Notes under the pieces: generated by a model
Seen by the model: only the letters and a program-made list of their open reading frames with translations
Told to the model about the DNA's origin: nothing
Database searches by the model: none
Shown here: one piece after another, positions 24,943 to 36,700 of the stretch
Numbering within the stretch: the first letter of the stretch is position 1
Layout of the letters: every line of letters begins with the position of its first letter
Position numbers and translations under genes: made by a program
Assembly (NCBI GenBank): GCA_015698045.1
Contig: BLAL01000191.1
Span: 430,001-494,000, forward strand
Source of the DNA: Rhizophagus clarus
Lineage: Eukaryota; Glomeromycota; Glomeromycetes; Glomerales; Glomeraceae
DNA: 64,000 nt
Reading direction: 5' to 3'

Positions 24943-27289
24943 ATTGAAATGTGTATAAAGTTTTTTTATTTTGTACGTGTTTAAGTAAAAAAAGTAATGC
25001 AAGGCAAACACGAAGTAATTTAAAAAATCCATAACAGATAATCATATGATTTGGTTCAAATTTCAAGGTATAGCCGTAACAGTTGGGGATTATAACAGTA
25101 AAATGATAAATAAAAAAAGGAGTTAAAGGAGTTAAAGGACGAAAAGTAACTGATTATCTTTGATATTAATGATGTCAGATCATTTCCTGAATGACCGTCA
25201 GATATGATTGGTTGTGTGTCATGTGGTGGCTGAATTTTATTTTGTTACACTAATTACATTATTAGAAAAATGAAACTATGCCGAAACTATATTAAAGTAT
25301 TAATATATATTATGCCGAAACTATGCCAAAATGCCGAAACTGTTTCGGCATTTCGGCAGTTTCGGCAGTTTCGGCATTTCGGCATTTTTGGCTGCTTGCC
25401 GAAACCTAGTTTCGCCAGTTTCGGCAGTTTCGGCATGCCGAAACTCACTAGTTTCGGCAAGCAACCTTATTTATCACATGCGCAAAACATCTGAAATGAT
25501 TATTTTTATCAAAAAAAATATCATTTTCTTTCATCCAATCACTTAATGCATTAATAAACGTAAGATTGTTGGACGCATTGTCAGTAGTAATCCCCAATAT
25601 CTATTTGAATTTGTTAATTGTTATTATTTATTAATCATTATATTAAAGCAAAAAGTAAAAATTACCTTTGTATGAATAGATAAATTTCGTAATGCAGATA
25701 CGAATGTATTCTTAATGTTTTCACCTGTATGTTGGCCAAAAATTTGCATAAAATCTATTAATAGATTTTGCAATTTCCAATTTTTATCGACATAATGCGC
25801 AGTGATAGCCAAAAAGGCTTTTGTAGATGGGGATGTCCAAATGTCAGTTGTGAAAGATATTTTTCCAGGAATTTCCATAAGTAGTTCTTGTATCTGATCT
25901 TTGTTTGAAATATACAGATCTATAATGCTTCGTTTTACTGTATCTGCAGAAATGAGTTCAGCAGTAGGGCATAGAGATTGAATCAATATAATAAATTCTG
26001 GTTCTTCCATGACAGTAAAAGAGTGCTGATTATTTATAATCCATTTATAAAGATTATTTTTCATTATATCGTTATCATACTTCCACTAATTAATCAAGAA
26101 TTTATCAGTTAATTAAAAATTAAGAAGAATTATTATAAATATTACACTCTACATGCATATTACTTACTGGCTGTTCTTTATTAAAAATATTTGTAATCAA
26201 TTCTTGGTGTTGTTCTTTTTCAGAATGTTCTTTTTTATATGTTTTTTTAAATTAGAAGTACTACTGGCAGAGCATACATAGATAGCACTGCAAAGATTAC
26301 AAGTAGCCTTTTTATTTTCTTTAAAATTAACGTCTTTAGTAAAATATTTCCATGCTTCACTGGCTACCAGACTGGACTTTTTTTGTCTACTTAAAGTATC
26401 GTTAACTTCTGTTTCAGAATTTTCTTTCTCATTCTCCTCATGTTCTTCTTCAATATCCATACTTTATAAATACATGCATTTAGGTTTCTTTTATTTTTTT
26501 AAACAAAAATTAGAATACAAGTCTTACTTGTTACTTGTGTTGAGAGTTTGAGAAATAAGAATTGAGACGTTATTCGTGTTAGATAAAAAAAAAATAGATC
26601 GAACAATGATAAATTGATAATCTATTACAAAATTACGAATTTGGCGCAATCGTCATATGTTCGAATTTTTTCAATCAAAAAAACCTGATTATAAAGAATT
26701 TACTACAAAAAAATCCTTTTAGCTATGATAGAAAAATACGGCTATAAAAAAAAAAAATATTATTATAAATGAAAAAAAATTAATAAAATTAATAATAATA
26801 AACATAATAAACGAAACGTTAACGCAATGTTTTTTATTAAACCATCACGAAATGGGTTTTTTTTCATTAAATCAAATAAACAAAAAGGTTCCCGCATTGG
26901 CCAGTTAAAATCTTTCATTATAAAAGAAGTTCGACCAGATACTTTTGATGGATTGCTATACGCCTATACCATTAGGCCGATCTAAGATTCTAAGTATTAA
27001 CTATTAAGTAATATAAATTTACTCAGATCTTATGATCTGATCCAGATTTGACAGATCTGATCCGAATTCAATCTGACAAATTCGGATAATACAATTTTAA
27101 ATCTGATCCAGATCTGACAGATCGGATTCAGATCAGATTTAATCGGATCAGATATTTTGCGAAACCCTAATGATATTTAATAATCTCATATATATCAAAT
27201 ACAGAAAAATGGTAATACATACATCAGAAAATTTTATAGCGTGTAAAATTGCGTAAGTTTACGATTTTGTAGGTTTATGAAAGTTTATG

Positions 27290-27770
27290 GCATAATATTT
27301 CAAAAAATTTTAAAATATTACATAAGTTTACAATTTTGTAAGATTTATGTGATATTATGGTTAAAATATTACACAAGTTTTTAATATTGTAAGATTTATG
27401 TAATATTACGGTCAAAATATTCTGCAAATTTATGAAACTGTAAACCTGCGTAATATTACGGTTAAAATATTTTGAAAATTTACGAAACTGTAAACCTGCG
27501 TAATATTACGGTCAAAATATTCTGCAAATTTACGAAACTGTAAACTTGCGTAATATTACGGTCAAAATATTCTGCAAATTTACAAAACTGTAAACCTGTG
27601 TAATATTACGGTTAAAATATTCTACAAATTTATGAAACTGTAAACCTGCGTAATATTACGGTTAAAATATTTTGAAAATTTACGAGACTTGTAAATCTGC
27701 GTAATATTACAGTTAAAATATTTTGAAAATTTACGAAACTGTAAACTTGTGTAATATTACTATTCGATTG
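27290..27770. repeat. Subterminal 50-bp tandem repeat of X1 (left)
   Basis: About eight to nine copies of a 50-bp unit containing TAATATTACGGT(T/C)AAAATATT and AAATTTACGAAACTGTAAAC. Copies differ by a few bases and the regularity is highest from 27400 on. Related but longer and less regular units occur at the other end of X1 (40320-40640). Confidence 0.85.
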
Positions 27771-27993
27771 TTAAAGTTGCGTATGCAGTAAAACGTATAC
27801 AAGAGCATATGATACTATTGAATAATCAAAAATAATATAAACACCTTTTTTTAAGTTTGGAAAAGCAAATTTATTTTTATTTACAAATTTTTTATTATTT
27901 ACAATTTTTATGTTTTTTTATTATTTACAATTTTTATGTTAAAAATTAAAGTAAATTCTAATTTTTATTATAACTTAATAAAAAAATACACAT

Positions 27994-28068
27994 TTGATAC
28001 TTGTTCGCTACTATTTATAAAATAGTACCTAGGCTGTACAGCGTGAACGTCAGTATCAGTCACAGCCC
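27994..28068 (-). ncRNA. HDV-like ribozyme, copy C (in X1)
   Basis: Same fold as copy A on the minus strand from 28068. P1 GGGCUGU pairs with ACAGCCU (28037-28031), keeping the terminal G-U wobble. P2 has seven pairs (UGAUACU with AGUAUCA). P3 ACG pairs with UGU through a G-U wobble that exists only on this strand. L3 is UUCACGC. P4 keeps all eight pairs with a different loop. J4/2 is GCGAACA with the catalytic C at 28007. A U9 run and the conserved hairpin precede it. No core residue is lost, although the accessory gene upstream has decayed. Confidence 0.85.
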
Positions 28069-28585
28069 AAAAAAAAATGTGAGTCTCCAGCCGATATTTG
28101 GTACAGACTGGGCCTAGCTACTCACTTAATAAATAAAAAAATAAAAATATTTATTTTCTTCTATGATATGTAGATAAGTTCTTCCTTCTCTTACGATCAT
28201 TACGCGTGACTAAATTTGATCAAATTTATCAAATTTAAAACATGAATGTAAATATTAATTATAAATTTTATTATAGTATAATTACCCAGCCTCTCCCAAA
28301 ATCTCGTTCTGAATTCGCGATAATATCTTTATCCATTACGCATCTACAGCCACTGCCTAGGGTTTCCATTATGATATAGGACATAGTTCTAAATATCAAA
28401 ATCAGTTTGAATATTCGATAAATACATTTAATTTATATGAATGTAATTTTATTTATTTACTTACATGGTAATCCCTAACAAGGTTCCTCTATTTTTGGTT
28501 GCATTGTTGTTCAGAAACCCTCGTATGAAATATTCTATTTATTCTGATTCAATTAAATGGATTGGTTAATTTGAATTTAAATTCT

Positions 28586-29910
28586 AACGCCAATCCCAAA
28601 CTCTTTCCGCTGATCACTCTGTCCATTTTTTTCAGAGACACTCTTATCTTTTTTTACTTATATTTCTCGATTTTTTGCCTAGTTAAGCTTATTTTCAGGC
28701 TTAGTTAGGACTTTTACTTACATTATGGAACCTTCTACGTCTGAAGACCTTGACTCTCTAGAGGCTTTGGTTAGCTATAACCACGCCAAAGCCAACAAGT
28801 TGCGAAATGACCTTAAAAAATGCCGCAAGCTGCTCTCAAAGCTCGTTACTGATCTTTCGATAGTTTCTGAGCCTGCAACACACGCTCAACTCATTATTAA
28901 TGTTGCCACTCTTTCCAGTATAATTTTGGACAGCTCTTTTTCTCTTGCCGCTTGTCATCGGCAAATTACTACAGATGAACTGCGTCTAGCAATGTAAACA
29001 CGTAACCCATACTTATCGAGTAATCTACACGAGGTTGCTCCTGCAGATTCTGTAATGATCGAACCAATCGTCAAGCTCCTCCCTTGGCTTAAGGTTTTTC
29101 CGCCCAGAAAACACCGGAAATACCACTGAAAAAATTTCCATTTACGACAACTTATTATCTCCATCTCCTTTTTCTTTGTTCCATTTTATTATGCAACAAA
29201 GAAATTCCTAACCTTCATCTTACATGTTTGTGCGTGCTTCTTGGTCACGCTTCAAATTAGATTATTCTTTTTCGAATATGTATTTTGCCTCCTTCTAATT
29301 TTAAATCTCTATTATTAGAATTTCCTTTTCTTTTTCTCTCTCGTTTTATAGATTTTTCTTTTATAGATTTTTCATTTTTCTTTTTTTTCTTGTTGTTCGT
29401 ATACCCTTATCTTTATTTCATGAACCCTTTTTCTCAGCTTTACAATTTGCCTGAATACACTGTTTGTGTGCCCTTCACCTTTTCATCTCCTTTGACCCTC
29501 CACGTGATCCCACGTGACCTCGTACCTGATAGGTTTACTAACTCAACGGTCCACAGATTGCCTCAGTTTAATCTTGTATTGAGTTTGATGGGTCGTCTAA
29601 CGGTGCTACGTAGTAACAGCTTTGGCAGGGTGGGATGTCGATTTTTATAGTGGGCGTGTCATTCGTTATTATGTTAACATAGTTGCTTCTATTTTGGTTG
29701 GAATATATCAAGGGGGAAGATCTAGGAAAATTTAGTGTAATGCGATTTATTCTTTTTAGAGTAGATTTATTACTTTATTTTTACTTAAGAGACTATATAA
29801 CTTTGTTTTTAGTTAGTTTTATTTTTTCCGTTTCTTTTTATGTATTTAAATTGTATCGAATTAATAATGATTAATAAAGATAAAGGCTACTATGCCGCGT
29901 TTGTATTGCA
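28586..29910 (+). mobile_element. 1325-bp insertion of unknown class with a 15-bp palindromic target duplication
   Basis: Both flanks carry the identical 15-mer TTGAATTTAAATTCT (28571-28585 and 29911-29925), whose core GAATTTAAATTC is a perfect palindrome. The interrupted sequence is intron 1 of the copy C accessory gene. The insert has no terminal inverted repeats and no poly(A) tail, although AATAAAG occurs about 30 bases before its end. It carries a frame starting at 28725 (MEPSTSEDLDSLEALVSYNH..., 90 codons, likely coiled coil). In another frame the conceptual protein appears to continue to about 29209 (FFRPENTGNTTEKISIYD), so the gene has a frameshift and stops. I do not recognise the family; a 15-bp duplication suits a target-primed retroposon. 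Confidence 0.6.
28725..29209 (+). pseudogene. Unknown coiled-coil frame inside the 1.3-kb insertion
   Basis: Begins with ATG at 28725 and stays open for 90 codons: a Leu/Lys-rich helical segment (KANKLRNDLKKCRKLLSKL), then a Ser/Leu-rich part ending QITTDELRLAM. After the stop, a neighbouring frame reads KHVTHTYRVIYTRLLLQIL, two stops, then SLGLRFFRPENTGNTTEKIS and ends QQRNS at about 29209. It reads like one former protein of about 160 residues. No domain recognised. Confidence 0.4.
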
Positions 29911-30540
29911 TTGAATTTAAATTCTTTCTTAAAGAAATTATAGATATTAGTCATATGAACCTATTGGCAACAGAGTCCCAAAAATCATGGTGACTTCTAC
30001 CATTAATATTGTAGTAGGCGTGGTTTCTGTCTCAGTGTATGTCAACAAGCTCATCCATTATAGCTCAGTTCTAATGGACGTTATAGTGAGAACAACGTGA
30101 GCGTGTGTGGTGAGGCATTATTAGATTAGATTTGATTTTTATAATTTGATTTTGGGATGAGTAAAAATTTGGGTAGAAAAAAGGTCGTAAAATGTCACTT
30201 TAAATAAAAATTTGAACAATACCTCTTTAGTTTGATTTTATTTCTCGTTTCAATTAAAATTTAATTTATTACACTTTTCATCATTAAACATATTAATTAA
30301 ATCTCATGCGAATATAGATTATCTAAATATAAATATCATGATCAAATCAAAAAATAAAAAAAAATCTTAGTTTGATTTCAGTTTCATTTCAATTAAAAAT
30401 AATTGAAAATCATGTACATGTTTGATTGTTTTAAATATAAATATCAATATATCATATTTAAAAATAAAACAATTATATTCTGATTAAATATTTTGCATAC
30501 ATTTCTTAAAAAAATCATAAAAAAAATCTTGTACATCGTA

Positions 30541-30762
30541 CATGCATGCAATTACTAAATATTATCCTCTTGTGATAAATAAAAAATTACGCAACACAAA
30601 TTCAACACAAATTTAATAAATTTAACGAAATTTGGCCAAAATTAATAATTTTTTACCAGAATTATTAACACAAATTGAACACAAATTGAACACAAAATTT
30701 GTGGTATTGTGCTGGTAATTTTTATTTATCACAAGGGGATGATATTTAGTAATTGTGCATGA
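30541..30762. repeat. Inverted repeat with arms of about 65 bp
   Basis: The left arm (30541-30608) and the right arm (about 30694-30762) are inverse copies sharing AATTACTAAATATYATCC and TTGTGATAAATAAAAA, with a spacer of about 90 bp rich in ACACAAATTGAACACAAATT. The spacer and left arm resemble the region upstream of the trihelix gene in hAT A (22310-22480), but there the second arm is missing. It could be a cruciform-forming promoter or a rearrangement product. Confidence 0.65.
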
Positions 30763-30964
30763 CAGTATCGTATTTTCTGGCCAATCAAAATTAGGCTGAT
30801 CCTTGCATGTGATTTAATCATTTAATCATGCACGCGTTTTTTGTTTTATTTATTTTTGTCTCTTATTTCTTTATTCTTTTGTTCAATATTTTTAATTTTT
30901 TTGTCTCTTCTTTCTATTATTTCTTTAATTATATACAATATATTTACATATATTTCATAATTTA

Positions 30965-31450
30965 TTGCTTTACAGGTATAGAAATATTTGTTTATTAATA
31001 CTAATTATTTTCATTTTTTTTTACCTCTTTGTTACTTTGTATCGTAATACTAACAATAATATTCATGTTTCCTTTATTTCTTTTTACTTGTACTTTAATG
31101 CTAACGATACTAACAATACTAACAATACTAACAACATATTTATTTTTTCCTTTCTCTTTATTTCTTTATTCTTTTGTTTAGTTACTTTGCAAGTATAGAA
31201 ATATTTATTTATTAATACTAATTATTTTAATATTAACATGTTTTTTTTACCTCTTTGTTACTTTATGTTGTAATACTAACAATACTATCTACATTTCCTT
31301 TATTCCTTTTTACTTGTACTTTAATACTAACGATAATATCTATATTTCTTTTACTCCTTTTACTGTTTCTTTAATTCTTTTTATCTTAATACTAACAATA
31401 ATAATAATATTTCTTTTATTTTTATATCTAATACTAATGTTACTATATAA
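30965..31450 (+). repeat. LINE 5' UTR tandem units
   Basis: Two diverged units of about 215 bp, starting near 30966 and 31182, share AAGTATAGAAATATTT, ATTAATACTAATTATTTT and CTTTTTACTTGTACTTTAAT. Repeated AATACTAACAATA words are interspersed. The arrangement resembles promoter monomers in the 5' UTR of some LINEs. Confidence 0.55.
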
Positions 31451-31520
31451 AATAAAAACAAAAACTCTTTCCCCTGAAAATCGTTTTCATAAGAAATCCG
31501 CAGTAATTCAAATTTGAAAT

Positions 31521-33685
31521 ATGACAGGCAATAAAAACAAGAAAAACACTACTCCAAAGCAACAACAGTATAGTAACAACAATAGAAACAACAAGGGGAA
31601 AAAACACTTCTAACAACAATAACACCAACAAACAAGATGATAATGAAGTCTTTGTAGCTCCTACTTCTGGTCCGTCAACAAAACTGAACTCCCTAATACC
31701 TGATATTAACGTAAAGAGAGAACTCGTCAAACAGAATATCAGATGTAGTATTATCGATCCTGAAGTCCAAATTATTTCCAAAGTTGATAAAACAATTATC
31801 GACGATACCTATGGCAATAACACCAAGTAAACTTTTGTAATAACTGTTACTTTAAATGTCGCTAAACGTAGCGATCTTTGCCCACGTGACCGAAAGAAAT
31901 TGCAGAACACGATATTTCAACCAATCGAGATTAAGTTTAACGAACCTCATATAACTGACTTACCTTCTAAATTAGGCACTCAAACAAGTGCAAATGATCA
32001 GCAAAATACCACTCAGATGCAAATCGATCAACCAGTAGTTGCTCCTGATCATCAATCTGAAAATCCTGGTATAGAAACTGTGATCGTAAATAAACTATCA
32101 GATGTTCACATCTCAATCTAATTTCTCCCTAACAAATAAAAAAGACAAAGCGCATGAGACAGCCTTACATTTTCATCAGTACGATAGTTTTATCTCTGTC
32201 TTGCCAGCCAGAAAGAAAAACAACGATACTGGAAAATTAAAAAATGTGATCACAATCACCTTTAGTTCAAAGGACGACTTTAATAAAGCCCTCAATGTTA
32301 TTTATAGACAAAAGATTGTTAATACTGACAATTCAAGAAATGAAATAATCGAATACAAAGAATTTTCTTTCACAATCAAGCACAGAGAACCAATTGTGCT
32401 TCTTCCAGAACAAAAAGAAGACGAGAAAAGTCGCATTATTCAAGTCATTGACATTCCTCTATTTTTAACTAAAAATGTCATTCAAAACGCATTTTCTATT
32501 CTTGGAGAAATAGAAAAACTCAATACTACTCCTAATGGTCAATATCAACAGGCCTTCATTACCTATATCAACAAAGACGTAGTAGATCGTTTCTATTACA
32601 AATGGTCACATCTGATTGGTACATATCCAGTCAGAGTTTTACTATGTTTTTTATCTGAAGAAAAACGTGAAGAACGAAAAGCCTTTGGGCTGCGTTTATT
32701 GGGCCTTCCTTTTGGCACTAACACTTCAGTCCTTACTGAAATAATTAAACAACTCAATGGACGAACATGCTTCATCCCTAGACACCCTCATACTTACAAA
32801 CCAATGACCTACACATATATACAATTCTCAGATCAGGAACAAAAAGATATAGCTAAACAAAAGCTATTTAAATACACGAAGGGTTATATCAAGAATTGTA
32901 TATTATACCTATTAGACCCTACTGAAAAACCAAAAATTTGTAACAAATGCAGTTCCCCAGATCATATTTATGTCAGCTGCCCTGATTAAAATAAAAAATA
33001 TAATTCAAGCCAGAACAGCGTCGCCAATGCCTCGAAATCTAAAAATAAGGAAATTAAAAACAATACACATTCATATGCTCAAGTTGCCAAATCTAACATC
33101 AATAGTGTCAAAGGCAGCAACAACAGCAAACATCACAACCACACCACGAATTCAAAAGTACCGCAAAAGTCACATAACAATCCACACACTAACAAATTTC
33201 AGACCAATTCGACCAAATCTGAACTCTTATTAGGCTCTCGTCACAAAAAGTATCTTCAAGAACTTTTGAATGCAGCCATGCTTGATATCAAAGATCAAAT
33301 CTCCAAAGAAATGTCTCAAATAAAGAAATTGTTCGGTAATGAGATTCAAGAATTTAAGGATCAAAGGATAAATAGATTTCTAGATAAAATAGAAAATGAA
33401 AAATATTCTTCTGCAAAAAAGACTGCTGATCGTAAACGAGTCTAAAAAGATAGTAAAGATTCATCATCATCATCCAAAGAAGAACAATTTAACGACCTTA
33501 TTCTCAAACATCAGAATCTCAAATCCAAATTGGATTTCATAGGAAGAACAATCAACACTATACTCAACAATTTTTTCAACTCATTCATTAAAGGCGAACA
33601 TGCTCAATACAAAACTATCGAATTACAAGAAGAATATGGAAAAACTGATTACAAAGGTGATAAAGACGATGTTATCGATCAATAA
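31521..33685 (+). pseudogene. LINE ORF1-like RNA-binding protein
   Basis: Conceptual protein in several frames. An Asn/Gln/Lys-rich N-terminus is followed by two segments resembling RRM folds (32140-32670 and 32680-32910) and a zinc knuckle CNKCSSPDHIYVSCP (CX2CX4HX4C) at 32938-32985, then a Lys/Glu-rich coiled-coil tail to 33685. Shifts occur near 31612 and 32120 and stops at about 31828 and 33443. In an active LINE it would coat the element RNA. Confidence 0.7.
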
Positions 33686-33709
33686 TCATCCTGTTACCTA
33701 TTATTAAAT

Positions 33710-36700
33710 ATGATGATACATCCAATCAACCAACCTCACCAAATAACTGATTCATCCAACACTTCCTCAAACCTCGACTACTATACATTCCAAGATAGCA
33801 ACTTTGTAGTTGCCACCTTAAATGTTAATAAATAGAAAAGGTCTGTCATATATCAAACAGTCGACTTCATGACTGATAACAACATTTACATACTAACGTT
33901 ACAGAAATTGACATTCCCTCAACAGTTGCTAAAGCTGTCAAAAACAAATTCAAAGATAGTATTTCCCCATACTTCACGGTGGAGGATAACAAAAAGAGCT
34001 CAGGTGTTGGAATCCTAATACAAAACAGATATAGCAAATATGTACAATCTTCTGCAAGTTTTAAAGGCCGATTAATATATATCGATCTTTACTTTAAAGC
34101 AGAAAAGATTAGACTAATTAACATGTACATTAATGTGCAAGACTCTAAAAAGTCCGAAGTATTACAGCTATACAATCAAATACAGAAATGGATAGACACT
34201 GCACTAGTAGCCTAGGGTAAACAAATAATTATTATCGGCGATTTCAATATCAACTGGGTTCAATACGACATCCTTCACAAGCAACATTGGAGATACGAGA
34301 TTTTTGACTATTTCAAATCACAACATTTAATCAAAGTTCAACCTTAGCCATCAATGATGATGACATATACACATATTATCCATACTATCCTAATGCTAAG
34401 AAATCTAAACTGGACTACATTTGGTGCAACGTAGATTTGCTCAGATATCTATTAAATAGTGCTGTCCTAGATGTACAACCAATCATCAAAACTGACCATC
34501 GCCTAGTCAGTTATATCTTTAGCACACACAATTTAATTAAAATTACCTCGAATACAAGATACTGAAGAAAACGCATCACAAGAACTAAATTTTTATACGA
34601 TGACATGTTGCCTTCCAACACAGAGAATCCTGATCAGAACCAATTTTTATGGTCTCAGTTCACTGATGAACTGAATCGTGCATTATATCAATCACCTATT
34701 AATATAACCAGAATCACTCGAATCAAAAATTCCTCTCAACTATCTCACTACTGGGCAATTTACCAGAACATTGTAATGAAAACCGCCCACAAATATATAA
34801 AGAATAAACAAATTACAGTATCGCAATGTAACAACCAACACACTATTAGAAACTCCCCTTTAGCACAAGATGCTAAAACAATTAAAACCCTTTTGTTAAA
34901 TGTTAACAAAGGACGACTACAAGTTGACCACAAAATTCACTTAGTTGAAAAGACAATCAGTCAACATTCAAAACACAAAAATAAGAATAAAAGAAACCTT
35001 TCTTTGTTAAATATTTTACTAAATATCATTAAGAGACACAAATTGTCCTTTTCAAAAAACTATCTTACTAATTTTAATTCTCATAACAAAACGTTCTAGT
35101 TTATCCTCAGCGAGATATTGTTAAAACTGGATTGTTTACTAGCTAAAAAACACGCAGATTATACTAGAGAGCAAATCAATTTTTTTATTCAAGAAAGATG
35201 TCTTAACTATACAGACAACAAAAAAATGATGATCTGATCAATTACAGACAAAGAAGTCAAATATATCAGTATACACAACGTATACAAAAGCTCATCTCCT
35301 AATAGTAATGACATTTTATACATTGAAGAAAAAGACGTCAAATGAGAAATGAACCTTCACTATCAAACCGTAATAGGAGCGGTTAATAAAGATAAACTTA
35401 TCACCGATCCCTTTTGGGCGGATCAATACAAACCAAAATCTTTCATCAATGGAACATATACGATAATTTATTAGATCTTCCTACTATCGATAAATTATTG
35501 CAATATATTAAATTGCTACCTAATCAAAAAGCTGCAGGCCCATCTGGCATTTCCAACAAAATGATCAAACATTCTGGTCAACAAGCAGCAATAATTCTTT
35601 TATCTTTTTTCACATATGTATCAAATTAGCCAATATTTCTCGTCAATGGAAAAAGGCTATTATCTACCCAATCGCAAAACCAAAACCTTACTTTTCAGAT
35701 CTTACAAATTCTAGGCCGATTACATTGTTAGAATGTCCTAGAAAATTTTTCGTTAAAATACTCAACCACAGGTTAAGTAATATTATTAAAAACAATAACA
35801 TTCTCAATCATATGCAATTCACTGCACTACTGGGTAACTCTACATTTGCTCCTATTAGAATTATTAACGAAATCCTACAGGATGCCAAGAAAATGACAAA
35901 GATTTATGGCTACTATCGCAAGACTTGGGAAAAGCTTACAATAGAGTTAACATTTTTATACTAGCCAAAGCTCTCAGAAGAATCAAAATACCAGAAAAAT
36001 GTATTGATATAATTACGAATCTTTTTACTAATTGATCTAACGAAGTCATTACAGCATATGGCAATACTAAACCCTATGACGTTCTTATTAGAATCGACCA
36101 AGGAGAAGTTATATCTCCTCTTTTGTGGACCATTTATTATGACCCACTGATTTCAATCATTGCAAATTCTGGTCTAGGATATGATGTATCTTCACATATC
36201 TTAACTGACATTAAAAATTCGCCTTCCTTTAACTCCATCAATGTCCCTGTGATTGTGTTCATAGACGACACACAATGGATTATGCCTTCACAATTCAATC
36301 TCAAAACAATACTTGATCTAGCTGATCAATTTTATTCCCTAAATGACATTCAGGTTAACAAAGACAAATCAGTTCTATTAGTCTGCCAAAAGAGATCAAC
36401 TGTTCCTAGATGTCTTCGTAACTTTGACCCCTTACCAGTACAACTCAAGTTTGGCAATTCAACAATTAATATTACTCCTCTCGAGAAATCTGAATCGGTT
36501 CGCATCTTAGGAGTACTCTTTAACTACAACAATAGCTACAAAAATACTATAAAAAAAATATCTGCCAAAATCACAGACATAGCATTAAGATTTGCTCGTA
36601 AACAAATTACTGAAAAACAATTAGCATATATTTTTAATGCTGTCATCATTCCTCACATTGAATTTTGGTCACAAACAAAAATACTGTTAAAGAACATCCT

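Larger units (their letters stand above)
20688..25469 (-). mobile_element. Complete hAT element 'A' with two genes and a ribozyme
   Basis: Ends are TAAGGTTGCTTGCCGAAAC and its exact inverse, inside a perfect 8-bp target duplication TTTATCAC (20680-20687, 25470-25477). 4782 bp. Minus-strand gene order is transposase (24942-22651), trihelix accessory gene (22005-21271), hairpin plus U8, then an HDV-like ribozyme (21186-21110). Both ends hold palindromic arrays of GCCGAAA(C/T). Both genes have full reading frames once short introns are removed. A near-identical second copy starts at 61975, so the family was recently active. Confidence 0.95.
19450..26460 (-). pseudogene. hAT transposase of element O, interrupted
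   Basis: From the 5' end on the minus strand: a BED-type zinc finger (26460-26210; W..YF, CNLC, H), where a one-base shift in an A-run breaks the frame near 26215; the catalytic N-terminal part with SFTTDIWTSPSTKAF (26064-25624); LGITTDNASN and RCFAHVIN (25600-25478); then hAT A, inserted within the VIN codons. The remainder resumes at 20680 (SVQNALNPLKSN), with RWNSTYDMIEH (about 20440), LDPRFKMSYY (about 19970) and the C-terminal dimerisation block YLAIPSTSVPSEQCFSAGK (about 19530-19590). Introns separate the parts. The order and motifs are standard for hAT transposases of the BED/RNase H-like/dimerisation type. Confidence 0.88.
18655..27169 (-). mobile_element. Old hAT element 'O', split by a younger hAT
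   Basis: Terminal inverted repeats begin TAGGGTT(C/T)(T/C)GCA and lie inside a perfect 8-bp target duplication ATGATATT (18647-18654 and 27170-27177), the hAT hallmark. The subterminal regions on both sides are arrays of GATCTGAATC-type words. Its own length is about 3.7 kb; the rest is hAT A inserted at 20688 with its own 8-bp duplication. The transposase gene runs on the minus strand. The gene carries several breaks, so the copy is not autonomous. Confidence 0.92.
28151..30150 (-). pseudogene. Decayed trihelix accessory gene copy C
   Basis: Minus-strand remnants that align exon by exon with the hAT A gene. Exon 1 is near 30150-29951 (RNHAYYNINGRSHHDFWDSVANR, with one in-frame stop and the same AG|GTTCAT donor). 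Exons 2 and 3 are near 28540-28470 and 28392-28286, both degenerate. Exon 4 is 28209-28151 (TRNDRKRRKNLSTYHRRK, stop), well preserved. Exon 1 is now separated from exon 2 by the 28586-29910 insertion. Ribozyme C lies 82 nt after the stop codon. Confidence 0.72.

Noticed and set aside
20697-25546. Frames reading AETAETAE, FRQFRQFRHF and similar at the hAT ends
   Set aside because: They are translations of the GCCGAAA subterminal arrays, present on both strands.
28586-29910. Treating the 1.3-kb insertion as a MITE or a Helitron
   Set aside because: No inverted ends, and a 15-bp duplication is present, which Helitrons do not make.
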